Shown piece after piece: positions 1 through 5,159 of a stretch of DNA of 6,765 nt; position 1 is the stretch's first letter, and every line of letters begins with the position of its first letter. Origin of the DNA: JBIOJM01 sp044450785 (GTDB taxonomy: Bacteria > Planctomycetota > Planctomycetia > Isosphaerales > Isosphaeraceae). The DNA lies in NCBI GenBank assembly GCA_044450785.1, contig JBIOJM010000447.1, positions 1-6,765 of the forward strand, written 5' to 3'. Made by a program: the position numbers and the translations under genes. The notes beneath the pieces were generated by a model, which did no database searches, had not been told where the DNA came from, and worked only from the letters and a program-made list of their open reading frames with translations.

Positions 1-186
1 GATCTTCCCAGGTCGAGGTTCCAATTCACCCCAACCCCACCGAATGTAATAGACTGTCGAGGGAATCCATGACGGAAGGTTCCTGTCATGTCGATTTGAG
101 CGGTGAAATGTCTCCCAGCCCATGCCGGGGTTTGCGAGAATCTCGCTGGTCTGCTCAGGAGTGATCGTGACCTGATGCTCGGACAT
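1..186 (-). CDS. N-terminus of a DUF4832-like / TIM-barrel glycoside hydrolase, cut by the window edge
   Basis: Reading the minus strand from the ATG at 186-184 gives 62 uninterrupted codons running off the left edge. The start is supported by GGAGAAG a few bases upstream (ribosome binding site). The N-terminus has ILANPGMGWETFHR (residues 17-30), then STVYYIRWGWGELEPRPGKI (43-62). An NPGxGW opening followed by a first beta strand ending in W-x-E-L-E-P-x-x-G is typical of DUF4832-type proteins and of related TIM-barrel glycosidases such as GH42-like enzymes. There is no signal peptide, so the protein is probably cytoplasmic or exported by another route. The catalytic acids would lie outside the window, so substrate and activity cannot be judged. 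It is the last visible gene of a minus-strand cluster, and its first 32 bases overlap the end of a small membrane-protein ORF in another frame. The family call is from remembered motif similarity. Confidence 0.68.
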   Translation of the reverse strand, partial: MSEHQVTITPEQTSEILANPGMGWETFHRSNRHDRNLPSWIPSTVYYIRWGWGELEPRPGKI

Positions 187-370
187 ATTGCTTCTCCGGA
201 GAAGGAGCCATCGGAGCTTCCTGCGACCGTGATCGATGCGGACCGACGACACAAAGCACGGTGGCGGTGCCCCAGACGACCAGCGTCACAAATGGAACGA
301 GCCAAAGCACCGTCTGGAAGGCTCTGCCGTCATGAGTGCCGAGTGCGATGGCGCTGAAGTCGATCAACAC
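155..370 (-). CDS. possible 71-aa single-pass membrane protein
   Basis: This is an uncertain small gene. It would begin at a GTG whose bases overlap the stop codon of the upstream gene (GTGTTGA at 370-364), with GAAGG about 8-10 bases upstream. Residues 19-43 (TVLWLVPFVTLVVWGTATVL and following) form one strongly hydrophobic segment, flanked by a short N-terminus and a basic, Pro/Ser-rich tail (HRSRSQ..., residues 45-71). This is what a single transmembrane helix looks like. No family is recognised. The 3' end overlaps the start of the glycosidase-like gene by 32 bases, which is a large overlap and weakens the case. Tight packing between two genes on the same strand, and a hydrophobic span that does not simply mirror a gene on the other strand, favour it being real. 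Confidence 0.42.
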   Translation of the reverse strand: MLIDFSAIALGTHDGRAFQTVLWLVPFVTLVVWGTATVLCVVGPHRSRSQEAPMAPSPEKQYVRASGHDHS

Positions 371-921
371 GCCAAATACGCCTTCACCCGTTCCTCGAAC
401 TGCTCCCCGCTGATCTTCGCCCCCCAGGTGCTCGGGATCTTGACCAGCCGTTTCACGTCTTCGTAGGAGCGGTGGGCTTCGACCAGTTTCCTGATCATGG
501 GCAGGAACACGCCGTCGAAGAACGCTCCCATCTTGTGAGCCACTTGCTTGTCGAACGATTCGGCGGTGATGGTTGTCTTTTTCTTCTTCTCGGCGGCTTC
601 CTTCTGGGCTTGGAACTCCTCGTGGTGTACCTTGCGGATGCCAAGCCGTGCCTGAGCGCCCATGATCGCGGCAACCATGCCCCGCTGCTTCGCTTGGTCG
701 ACATCCAGCCCGTCGAACAGGGCTCGTGCGTAGGCGTACGTAGCGAGGATGTCGAACTTGCCGATGGACACGTCGCTCGGTGGTTGGTTCGCCATGATTC
801 CAGCCAGAACGATCACCAGGTTGAGAAGTGCCGAATTGCGGACGATTCTCCGCAGGCTCGGAGCCGGGGACTCGTTCTCGTAGCCTGGGACGATCACTGG
901 CTTCAGCGTTGGCGGGTTCAT
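364..921 (-). CDS. hypothetical protein, 185 aa
   Basis: No family recognised. The ATG at 921-919 is chosen because GAAGGAG lies 5 bases upstream of it. The frame stays open back to a GTG at 1077 that overlaps the previous stop (GTGA), but the added 52 residues are Ser/Arg-rich and look non-coding. From residue 20 the protein is mostly helical. It has a short hydrophobic stretch at 31-44 (ALLNLVIVLAGIMA), an alanine-rich region at 60-92, a lysine-rich run at 112-116, and a C-terminal part (130-183) with alternating charged and hydrophobic positions. The hydrophobic stretch is too short for a confident membrane span. No catalytic motif is visible. It lies downstream of the 252-aa conserved gene on the same strand, with a 152-base gap, and its stop overlaps the possible start of the small membrane ORF. 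It may belong to the same operon; its function is unknown. Confidence 0.72.
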   Translation of the reverse strand: MNPPTLKPVIVPGYENESPAPSLRRIVRNSALLNLVIVLAGIMANQPPSDVSIGKFDILATYAYARALFDGLDVDQAKQRGMVAAIMGAQARLGIRKVHHEEFQAQKEAAEKKKKTTITAESFDKQVAHKMGAFFDGVFLPMIRKLVEAHRSYEDVKRLVKIPSTWGAKISGEQFEERVKAYLAC

Positions 922-1005
922 GGCGACTCCTTCAGGGAGAGAGCGAGAGGCAAAGCTGAAGGCGGTCGGGGTGGAGCTTGACCACCTTTGAGAGTCGGGC
1001 GAGGT

Positions 1006-1013
1006 CCTCCTTA
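1006..1013 (-). promoter_or_regulatory. orphan full-length Shine-Dalgarno sequence in the gap 922-1073
   Basis: The minus strand carries TAAGGAGG here with no ATG, GTG or TTG at a usable distance downstream. Its TAA is also the stop of a six-codon ORF (ATG, then AVLSA, then stop). It lies between the stop of the 252-aa gene and the ATG at 921. It may be chance, a remnant of an older start, or a short leader cistron. Nothing else is seen in this 152-base gap apart from the GAAGGAG serving the ATG at 921. Confidence 0.25.
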
Positions 1014-1073
1014 CGCACTCAGCACCGCCATGGGTCATTCTGGAATCCCGTCCCCGTTCTGACGCTGAGAGAC

Positions 1074-1832
1074 TCACTCCCAGACTCCCTCGAACAACGG
1101 CTTGATCGTTCGTTCGGACTTCTCCATGTGTAGGTCCCTGAATATTTCCGCGGTCTCCTCGTCTTCGGGATGCGCCTTCAGATCGATGCCGAGATCTTCA
1201 CCCAGGTCGTCCCGACCACCGATCAGTACCAGTTCGGCACCCTCGTAATCCAGGAAGTTGGGCGGATCAAGGGACACCCACCTGCGATCCCCGAACCTCG
1301 TCCACAACTCCCTTGGGAAATCAGGCTGACGTTCAACTTCGAGTCCGACCCCTGCCGGTGAAGTCGCTTCGGGGTTCTTCACGGCAATCACGAACCGTCC
1401 TTCCGGCTTGATGTTGAACGCCTCCTGTACCTCGCCGGGGATCAGGGGCAGCTCCAGGACGTAGGCCAGGTGCGTGTGGTTGCCATGGAGGACCAAAGCG
1501 TAAACACCTTCCCCAGCGGGTCGAAGGTTTTCACCGTTGGACCCAATGAGCAGAGAAATGCCCGCCGCTGCTTGACGGAGTTCCTCCGGGGTGCGGAAAA
1601 CGCCGTCCACGAATCCCCAGTGCCGTGCCGCACTGTCGTCGAAACCCGGCAGCTTCTTCTTACCGATGGCGATCAGCCGGAACCGTTCCTGTCCCTGGGG
1701 ATGGAGGACCATGTAAAAGCGGCGAATGTCCAGCAGTCCCCCCGGCTCATACCGGTCCTCGTTGGGGCGGTAAAGGAAGAAGACGTCGCCTCGCTCCAGG
1801 ACGTTGATACTTGACCGGCGCTGGGTAGCCAT
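1074..1832 (-). CDS. conserved protein of unknown function, 252 aa
   Basis: A full-length gene. The ATG at 1832-1830 has TAGGAG six bases upstream. The protein is soluble and rich in beta strands, with no signal peptide or membrane span. Notable stretches are LERGDVFFLYRPNEDRYEP (residues 12-30), IRRFYMVLHPQG (36-47), FRLIAIGKKKLP (51-62), WGFVDGVF (72-79), YALVLHGNHTHLAYVLELP (111-129) and GELVLIGG-like AELVLIGG (199-206), and an acidic tail (220-240). Proteins with the order ERGDVFFxYRP ... RFYMVL ... RxRLIxIGxKxLP ... WGFVD occur as uncharacterised conserved proteins in diverse bacteria (recalled, not searched); no enzymatic role is known to me. The histidine-bearing LHGNHTHLAY stretch could be a binding site, but that is a guess. 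It is the first gene of the minus-strand cluster and is divergent from the HEAT-repeat gene. Confidence 0.88.
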   Translation of the reverse strand: MATQRRSSINVLERGDVFFLYRPNEDRYEPGGLLDIRRFYMVLHPQGQERFRLIAIGKKKLPGFDDSAARHWGFVDGVFRTPEELRQAAAGISLLIGSNGENLRPAGEGVYALVLHGNHTHLAYVLELPLIPGEVQEAFNIKPEGRFVIAVKNPEATSPAGVGLEVERQPDFPRELWTRFGDRRWVSLDPPNFLDYEGAELVLIGGRDDLGEDLGIDLKAHPEDEETAEIFRDLHMEKSERTIKPLFEGVWE

Positions 1833-1990
1833 GCCTCGCTCCTACCGATTTGCGAAAAACCGTTCCAACAAGCGTACTGAACTACTGTATCACGACGACA
1901 GAGATCGCTGATAGAATGCACCCTGGAGCCACGCAGCGTGTCTATTGTCCGAATGCGGACTGAAACGAGCGTTGATCCGGGCAGGCAGCC
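1833..1990. promoter_or_regulatory. divergent intergenic region, likely holding both promoters
   Basis: This 158-base gap separates two divergent genes, so promoters for both are expected. On the plus strand TAGAAT (1912-1917) is one base from the -10 consensus, but no matching -35 lies 16-18 bases upstream. On the minus strand only a weak TACAGT is seen. No operator palindrome was found. The minus-strand ribosome binding site TAGGAG is at about 1839-1844. Confidence 0.25.
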
Positions 1991-2734
1991 ATGCAGCAGG
2001 TTTCGGAAACGACCCACCATCTCTTGCAGCGGCTGTTTGATCTCACGACCAAGACTTCATGGTTTTTCCCACGTGACCGTGACGCCGAAATCGTCAGGGT
2101 CCTTGAACAGACCGCCGAGCAAGGGGAACTCGGTGCGATCTCGGGGGTGGCGAATTGCGTCTTCTCCCCATCGGCGGAAGTGAGAGCCGCAGCTTCCCGA
2201 GCAATCCACCGATTGCTTGATCGAGTGCCGCCCCAACGACTTCGCCATCTGGGCGATATGGTCGGTCGGTCGTGGGGCTGGTACATGTCGGATGCGTGGG
2301 AACAACTGACACCGGCAGGAGTCCGAACACTGATCACCGAAGGATCGACCCGAACATCCGTCCTTGGGTTGCTCAGCTTCCACCGCAATGGCTATGTACG
2401 GCATGAGGCCCTTCGCCTCTTGGCCCAAAGCCACGACGGGAGTGAGTTACCCTACCTGCTGATCCGGCAAAACGACTGGGTTGAATCGATCAGAGCTGAT
2501 GCCCGACGTGCTGTTCAAGCTCGCCTCGACGAAGGCTACTTGCCCGATTTCGTGGGCAACCTGCCGCTGGTGGTCCATCTCCTTGCTTTTCGGAGGCACG
2601 ATCATGCTGACCTGGTTCGCCAGGTCATCGGCATGCTGGTGCAGCCGGAGCATGATGAGCTTCTGGCGAGGGCCATCCGCTCCCAGGACCGAACCGTGCG
2701 TAGGAGCGTGATTCGCCTGGCGTTGGACCTTTAG
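1991..2734 (+). CDS. HEAT-repeat protein, N-terminal half ending at an in-frame TAG
   Basis: This 247-codon frame starts at an ATG that follows an in-frame TGA at 1973-1975, so it cannot extend further; the upstream ribosome binding site is weak (a G-rich GGGCAGGCAG). The product is a helical solenoid. Helix pairs with the HEAT-like V-R-x-x-A-x-x-x-L pattern are seen at about 61-76 (SAEVRAAASRAIHRLL), 133-146 (NGYVRHEALRLLAQ), 164-179 (VESIRADARRAVQARL) and 233-247 (DRTVRRSVIRLALDL). Such solenoids usually serve as protein-binding scaffolds; no partner or catalytic motif can be named. The stop falls inside a helix pair, and the same frame continues with more HEAT repeats to 3619, so this is probably the front part of one broken gene. 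A truncated solenoid could still fold. Confidence 0.78.
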   Translation: MQQVSETTHHLLQRLFDLTTKTSWFFPRDRDAEIVRVLEQTAEQGELGAISGVANCVFSPSAEVRAAASRAIHRLLDRVPPQRLRHLGDMVGRSWGWYMSDAWEQLTPAGVRTLITEGSTRTSVLGLLSFHRNGYVRHEALRLLAQSHDGSELPYLLIRQNDWVESIRADARRAVQARLDEGYLPDFVGNLPLVVHLLAFRRHDHADLVRQVIGMLVQPEHDELLARAIRSQDRTVRRSVIRLALDL

Positions 2735-2767
2735 GGCGAACACCGGCCTCGGCTCGTTGAACATGCG

Positions 2768-3619
2768 TTGTCATCGAATGATGGCGTAATTCGTCTCTGG
2801 GTCTCAAGACATGTCCGCCTATGCTTCTCGGGCAAGGCGCTCGAAGACATCCTCGGCTCTTTGAAACGGGATGGATTCATGCCGGTCAGAAGGGAGGCGC
2901 TGATCAGCCAGGCCGACACGTCTTCTGACTCCGGGCGAGGGGTGTGGCGTCAGGCTTTGCTGGATGGCAGTGCCTCGATCAGGGAACTTGCAAGATTCCA
3001 CTTGGGGAAATTGGGCGAGATTCACTGGCCAGGAGTCTACCGGCGGACGCTCATCGAACAGCCGCGATCGTTGGCTGCTCTCAGTGGCCTGGGTGAGACA
3101 GGGGATCGGTCAGACCTGATCGCAATTCGAAGTTTCCTGGAATCCCCACTTCCAGGCCGTCGTCGAGCCGCCGTGCGCGCCTTCGCCAAACTGGGCGGGG
3201 AATCGGTCGTGGCAGACCTTATTGGATACCTCCAGGACGACAGCCCTGGCGTGGTCCGGGAAGTGAGAAAGCACCTCGGAGCATCCCCATCCGCCCTCGA
3301 TGGCAAATGGTTGTGTCGTGTGGCGATGGAGGACGATCGGCATCAGGTGAGAGCGGCAGCGCTCCGGCTAATTTACGCAACGGGGAAATGGCGCAGCCTG
3401 CCCTGGCTCATCCGGGCCTCTGGGCACCCAGACCGTCCGACTGCGGAGCTTGCCCAAGGACTGGTCGAGGCATGGTTCACGCCACCCGGTTGCAACCGCG
3501 TGTTCACCAGGCCGTCAAATTACGAAAGGCAAGCGATCATCGAAGCTCTGGACGAATCGCGTCGAGAGATGGAGGAACCGTTCGTCAGCAAGCTCGAATT
3601 GTGGTTGGAGGAGTCCTGA
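2768..3619 (+). CDS. HEAT-repeat protein, C-terminal half
   Basis: This is the frame after the amber codon. The earliest possible start is a TTG at 2768 with no ribosome binding site; the first in-frame ATG is at 2879, also poorly supported, so independent translation is doubtful. The sequence is again a HEAT-like solenoid. Numbered from the TTG, repeat helices include ASIRELARFHLGKLG (about 69-83), GRRRAAVRAFAKLGG (about 130-144), SPGVVREVRKHLG (about 159-171) and RHQVRAAALRLIYATG (about 191-206). The end (VEAWFTPPGCNRVFTRPSNY, then a helical tail) departs from the repeat pattern and may be a capping region. It ends in TGA at 3617-3619. No catalytic residues are seen. It is most simply the second part of the gene starting at 1991. 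Confidence 0.7.
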   Translation: MSSNDGVIRLWVSRHVRLCFSGKALEDILGSLKRDGFMPVRREALISQADTSSDSGRGVWRQALLDGSASIRELARFHLGKLGEIHWPGVYRRTLIEQPRSLAALSGLGETGDRSDLIAIRSFLESPLPGRRRAAVRAFAKLGGESVVADLIGYLQDDSPGVVREVRKHLGASPSALDGKWLCRVAMEDDRHQVRAAALRLIYATGKWRSLPWLIRASGHPDRPTAELAQGLVEAWFTPPGCNRVFTRPSNYERQAIIEALDESRREMEEPFVSKLELWLEES

Positions 3620-3648
3620 CTTTCGCTCCGTTGGGAAACCAAAACGAC

Positions 3649-3777
3649 TTACTGCTTGAGTCGGCGAGTGAGGATTATCGCTCCAACAACCACCAGGGCA
3701 CCCGAGAAAAGCGAGTATGTGGACGGGATCTCGCCAGCCTTCCTGACCGCGGAAATAAGACGGCGGGTCGAAGACTG
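3649..3777 (-). pseudogene. possible remnant of an EamA/DMT-family transporter C-terminus
   Basis: Between two stops on the minus strand lies a 42-codon stretch with no usable start. It reads ISAVRKAGEIPSTYSLFSGA, followed by LVVVGAIILTRRLKQ and a TAA at 3651-3649. A G-E-x-P-S turn, then a final hydrophobic helix with GA.VV.GAI.L and a short basic tail, is how EamA-type (DMT superfamily) permeases usually end. No upstream part of such a protein is visible in any frame, so this would be a short debris fragment. The transporter-like part begins about where the first attC-like repeat begins (about 3743). The call is by eye on fewer than 40 residues and could be chance. Confidence 0.33.
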
Positions 3778-3849
3778 TTACGAGGGTTAAGGACCGAAAT
3801 GTGTTCCGTCTCTTATTAGTTCCAGCGCGGCAGTAATCGAATGTTGGGC
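3743..3849 (+). repeat. attC-like folded repeat, copy A (R'' side degenerate)
   Basis: CTG-A-CCGCG (3743-3751) pairs perfectly with CGCGGCAG (3826-3833), leaving one extrahelical A at 3746. The stem continues as an imperfect hairpin: GAA with TTC, ATAAGA (3755-3760) with TCTTAT (3811-3816), and CGG (3761-3763) with CCG (3806-3808), around a loop of about 42 bases. Nine bases after CGGCAG comes GTTGGGC (3843-3849), which fits the GTTRRRY core site of an integron attC. The partner RYYYAAC expected near 3725-3735 is missing. It shares CCTGACCGCGG and GGCAG..TAA..GTTnGGC with copy B. The combination of an L''/L' stem, bulged base and terminal GTT core is attC-like; the missing R'' suggests decay or a rearranged left side. 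Confidence 0.4.
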
Positions 3850-3865
3850 ATCGGCAAGGGCGATC

Positions 3866-4078
3866 ATGCTCTTTGCCCAAGCCGGCGGCCCGGCGAGCAC
3901 GTTGACAGACCTTTTGTACGTTCCCGGTGGTAATGGGCCGGTCGGCAATGGCGCCTGGGAAGAGGACGTGACGGGGCCGAGGCGCGCACTTGTTCGGGGG
4001 CGGGGCAGTCGGCTCTGCAGACCATCGGCGGGATCGTGGTGGTGCTTGCCATCATCGGCGGGGCCACCGGACTTGTGA
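3866..4078 (+). CDS. doubtful 70-aa ORF just after repeat A
   Basis: An ATG at 3866 with AAGGG about 7 bases upstream starts a 70-codon frame beginning MLFAQAGGPASTLTDLLYVP. It starts 16 bases after the GTT core of repeat A, the same spacing as the 91-aa ORF after repeat B, which is why it is listed. The second half turns Arg/Ser-rich and does not look like protein. In the next frame, 4018-4074 encodes a convincing membrane-type helix (QTIGGIVVVLAIIGGATGLV), so the region could be a decayed small membrane-protein gene with a frameshift in the G-rich stretch near 3994-4006. Apart from this, positions 3850-4074 hold nothing recognisable. Confidence 0.2.
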   Translation: MLFAQAGGPASTLTDLLYVPGGNGPVGNGAWEEDVTGPRRALVRGRGSRLCRPSAGSWWCLPSSAGPPDL

Positions 4079-4103
4079 CAAGACCTGCGGCGGGCGGTAT
4101 GCT
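4075..4103 (+). promoter_or_regulatory. probable sigma-70-type promoter of the companion/protease pair
   Basis: GTGACA (4075-4080, five of six bases of the -35 consensus) is followed after exactly 17 bases by TATGCT (4098-4103, four of six of the -10 consensus). Transcription would start near 4110, giving a leader of about 27 bases before the ATG at 4137. It is the best-spaced element upstream of this unit. Confidence 0.42.
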
Positions 4104-4136
4104 GAATGCAACCGAATCATCGCCTGGAGACACGCC

Positions 4137-4394
4137 ATGCCCGCCACCGAACCACGCCGCACACCAGAGGAACTCGCCCGCCTGGGGTCCGAGGTCTTCG
4201 AACGCCGTGTGCGGCCGATGCTCCGGCCGGAGGATGACGGCAAGTTTGTTGCCCTCGACGTCCAGACCGGGGACTACGAGGTTGATAAAGACGACTACGC
4301 GGCGGTCTCGCGGCTGCGTGCCCGCAACCCGGCAGCGGAGGCCTGGCTCAGTCGGATCGGGCAACCGGCGGCGTACCGGATGAGGCGGGACTGA
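4137..4394 (+). CDS. small conserved companion protein of a clan AA aspartic protease, 85 aa
   Basis: The ATG at 4137 has GGAG about 8 bases upstream; an in-frame extension to 3990 gives only Arg/His-rich nonsense. The protein is short, charged and soluble. Residues 9-27 form a helix (TPEELARLGSEVFERRVRP). Then DDGKFVALDVQTGDYEVDKD (33-52) looks like two beta strands with an acidic turn, and DYAAVSRLRARNPAAEAWLS (53-72) is a helix, followed by RIGQPAAYRM (73-82). Small proteins with DGKFVAxDxxxGDYExDxDDYxAVxRLRAR..A..WLxRxGxPxAYRM are a familiar uncharacterised family in cyanobacteria and planctomycetes, commonly encoded directly before a clan AA aspartic protease (recalled, not searched). 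Here the stop and the next start share bases (TGATG), so the two are translationally coupled. The role is unknown; it could bind, regulate or present substrates to the protease. Confidence 0.83.
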   Translation: MPATEPRRTPEELARLGSEVFERRVRPMLRPEDDGKFVALDVQTGDYEVDKDDYAAVSRLRARNPAAEAWLSRIGQPAAYRMRRD

Positions 4395-4765
4395 TGATCG
4401 GAGGTGTCGTGAACACTCGCCACGAGGCCGTCGTCCCACTCCGGGTGCGGGGGCCAAGCGGCCTGGAACTGGACGTGGACACGGTGATCGACTCGGGGTT
4501 CACCGCCTCGTTGACTCTGCCAGCCACGACCGTAGCCGCCCTCGGCCTGGCCCGCCAGTCCGGCGGCGGGGCGGTGCTGGCCGACGGATCCGTCCGGCAG
4601 TTCGACATCTACGCTGCGGAGGTGGAGTGGAACGGCGGCTGGCGGCCGGTGCTGGTGTCGGCCATCGGCGTCGAGGCGCTAGCAGGCATGCGGCTGCTGG
4701 CGGGACATGAGCTGCGGATCGAGGTGGTTCCTGGTGGCGGGGTGGAGATCACTCCGTTGCCCTGA
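4394..4765 (+). CDS. clan AA (retropepsin-like) aspartic protease, DSGF type, 123 aa
   Basis: A predicted single-domain pepsin/retropepsin-type protease. The catalytic motif is D33-S34-G35-F36 inside VDTVIDSGFTASLTLP (28-43), a strand-turn-strand typical of clan AA. A flap-like turn ADGS lies at 63-66. The second hydrophobic-Gly element is LAGMRLLAGHELRIEV (96-111). At 123 residues it has one active-site aspartate, so by analogy with retropepsins it should work as a homodimer; small bacterial clan AA proteins of this length more often carry DTGF, and Ser for Thr is conservative and compatible with activity. No signal peptide, so cytoplasmic. The ATG overlaps the stop of the companion gene, with GAGG 8 bases upstream. 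Natural substrates of this family are not known to me. The attC-like repeat B begins six bases after the stop. Confidence 0.9.
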   Translation: MIGGVVNTRHEAVVPLRVRGPSGLELDVDTVIDSGFTASLTLPATTVAALGLARQSGGGAVLADGSVRQFDIYAAEVEWNGGWRPVLVSAIGVEALAGMRLLAGHELRIEVVPGGGVEITPLP

Positions 4766-4770
4766 AGCAG

Positions 4771-4867
4771 GCCGAACCAGACGTTGCACCTGACCGCGGC
4801 CGAATTTCGGCGTTTCGAGGTTCGACGTCTCACCAGCGGGCCCGGCAGCTAAGCGGTGTCGTTCGGC
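4771..4867 (+). repeat. attC-like folded repeat, copy B
   Basis: This 97-base element begins with GCCGAAC (4771-4777) and ends with its exact reverse complement GTTCGGC (4861-4867). Inside, GAC (4780-4782) can pair with GTC (4858-4860), and CTG-A-CCG (4790-4796) pairs with CGGCAG (4843-4848) with one extrahelical A at 4793; further partial pairing follows (about 4798-4802 with 4837-4841). This order (R'', L'' with a bulged base, loop, L', R') and the length match integron attC sites. The core differs from RYYYAAC/GTTRRRY at one position. It starts six bases after the protease stop, where a cassette attC is expected. It shares CCTGACCGCGG (4789-4799) with copy A. No integrase gene is in the window. 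Confidence 0.5.
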
Positions 4868-4883
4868 GGCCGGAGATCACCCG

Positions 4884-5159
4884 ATGACGATCGCTCGCTC
4901 TCAGGGAAAGGCCGCGATCTCTGCGGAGCTGTCCGGGATCTTCGATCGGCTCGGGACTCGTGCCGAGAGTTGGCGGGTCCGCCTGGAGAAACTCCGCACG
5001 GGTCGATTGTTCGGCCGTTTCATCGCCGCCAGTCGAGAGAGGCTGCGGGAAGTGGCTGGACGCCTGGACGTGCGACGCGTCGCAAAACTGGCTGGATTTC
5101 CTGGCCTGTTCTATCCGTATCATGTTGCGTCGGCAGTCCAGCCCGCGTTGCCGGTTTGA
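4884..5159 (+). CDS. hypothetical protein, 91 aa
   Basis: No family recognised. The ATG at 4884 has GGAG about 9 bases upstream and lies 16 bases after the end of repeat B, as in a typical integron cassette gene. The product is basic, with long amphipathic helices: residues 1-24 (MTIARSQGKAAISAELSGIF and following), 28-43 (SWRVRLEKLRTGRLFG), and 44-70 (RFIAASRERLREVAGRLDVR and following). It then has a short hydrophobic, aromatic end (AGFPGLFYPYHVASAVQPAL). There are many arginines and no cysteines, so nucleic-acid or membrane-surface binding is imaginable but unproven. Third codon positions are GC-rich, as expected for a real gene here, and the opposite strand offers only an Arg/Ser-rich frame. 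It ends 68 bases before the first Uma2 gene. Confidence 0.52.
   Translation: MTIARSQGKAAISAELSGIFDRLGTRAESWRVRLEKLRTGRLFGRFIAASRERLREVAGRLDVRRVAKLAGFPGLFYPYHVASAVQPALPV

Larger units (their letters stand above)
1991..3619 (+). pseudogene. HEAT-repeat gene interrupted by one in-frame amber codon
   Basis: Positions 1991-3619 form a single frame of 542 codons with one TAG at 2732-2734. After the TAG the same frame reads GEHRPRLVEHALSSNDGVIR, which supplies the next HEAT helix pair in register with the pair before the stop (SQDRTVRRSVIRLALDL). No frameshift is involved. No start codon with a ribosome binding site lies just after the stop. A single-base change of a sense codon (CAG, GAG, AAG, TGG, TTG, TCG, TAC or TAT to TAG) explains it best. 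Other explanations are a sequencing or assembly error, stop readthrough, or re-initiation. The rest of the frame is intact, so the event is recent or tolerated. Confidence 0.6.

Noticed and set aside
472..981. 169-codon plus-strand frame
   Set aside because: It lies antisense to the 185-aa minus-strand gene, which has a strong ribosome binding site; the translation is His/Gly/Leu-rich with no domain pattern.
2732..2734. pyrrolysine insertion at the TAG
   Set aside because: Pyrrolysine is known mainly from methylamine metabolism in a few lineages; nothing here points to it, and a point mutation is simpler.
3787..3867. 26-codon minus-strand ORF with an amphipathic look (MIALADAQHSITAALELI...)
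   Set aside because: It overlaps the right arm of repeat A and has no convincing ribosome binding site; most likely chance.
3844..3880. inverted repeat TTGGGCA / TGCCCAA as an operator or terminator
   Set aside because: The 23-base loop and lack of a T-run argue against a terminator. Its left arm is the core of repeat A, so the pairing may be coincidental.
3864..4457. 197-codon minus-strand frame
   Set aside because: Antisense to the companion/protease pair, Pro/Arg-rich, and no recognisable motif; a by-product of high GC.
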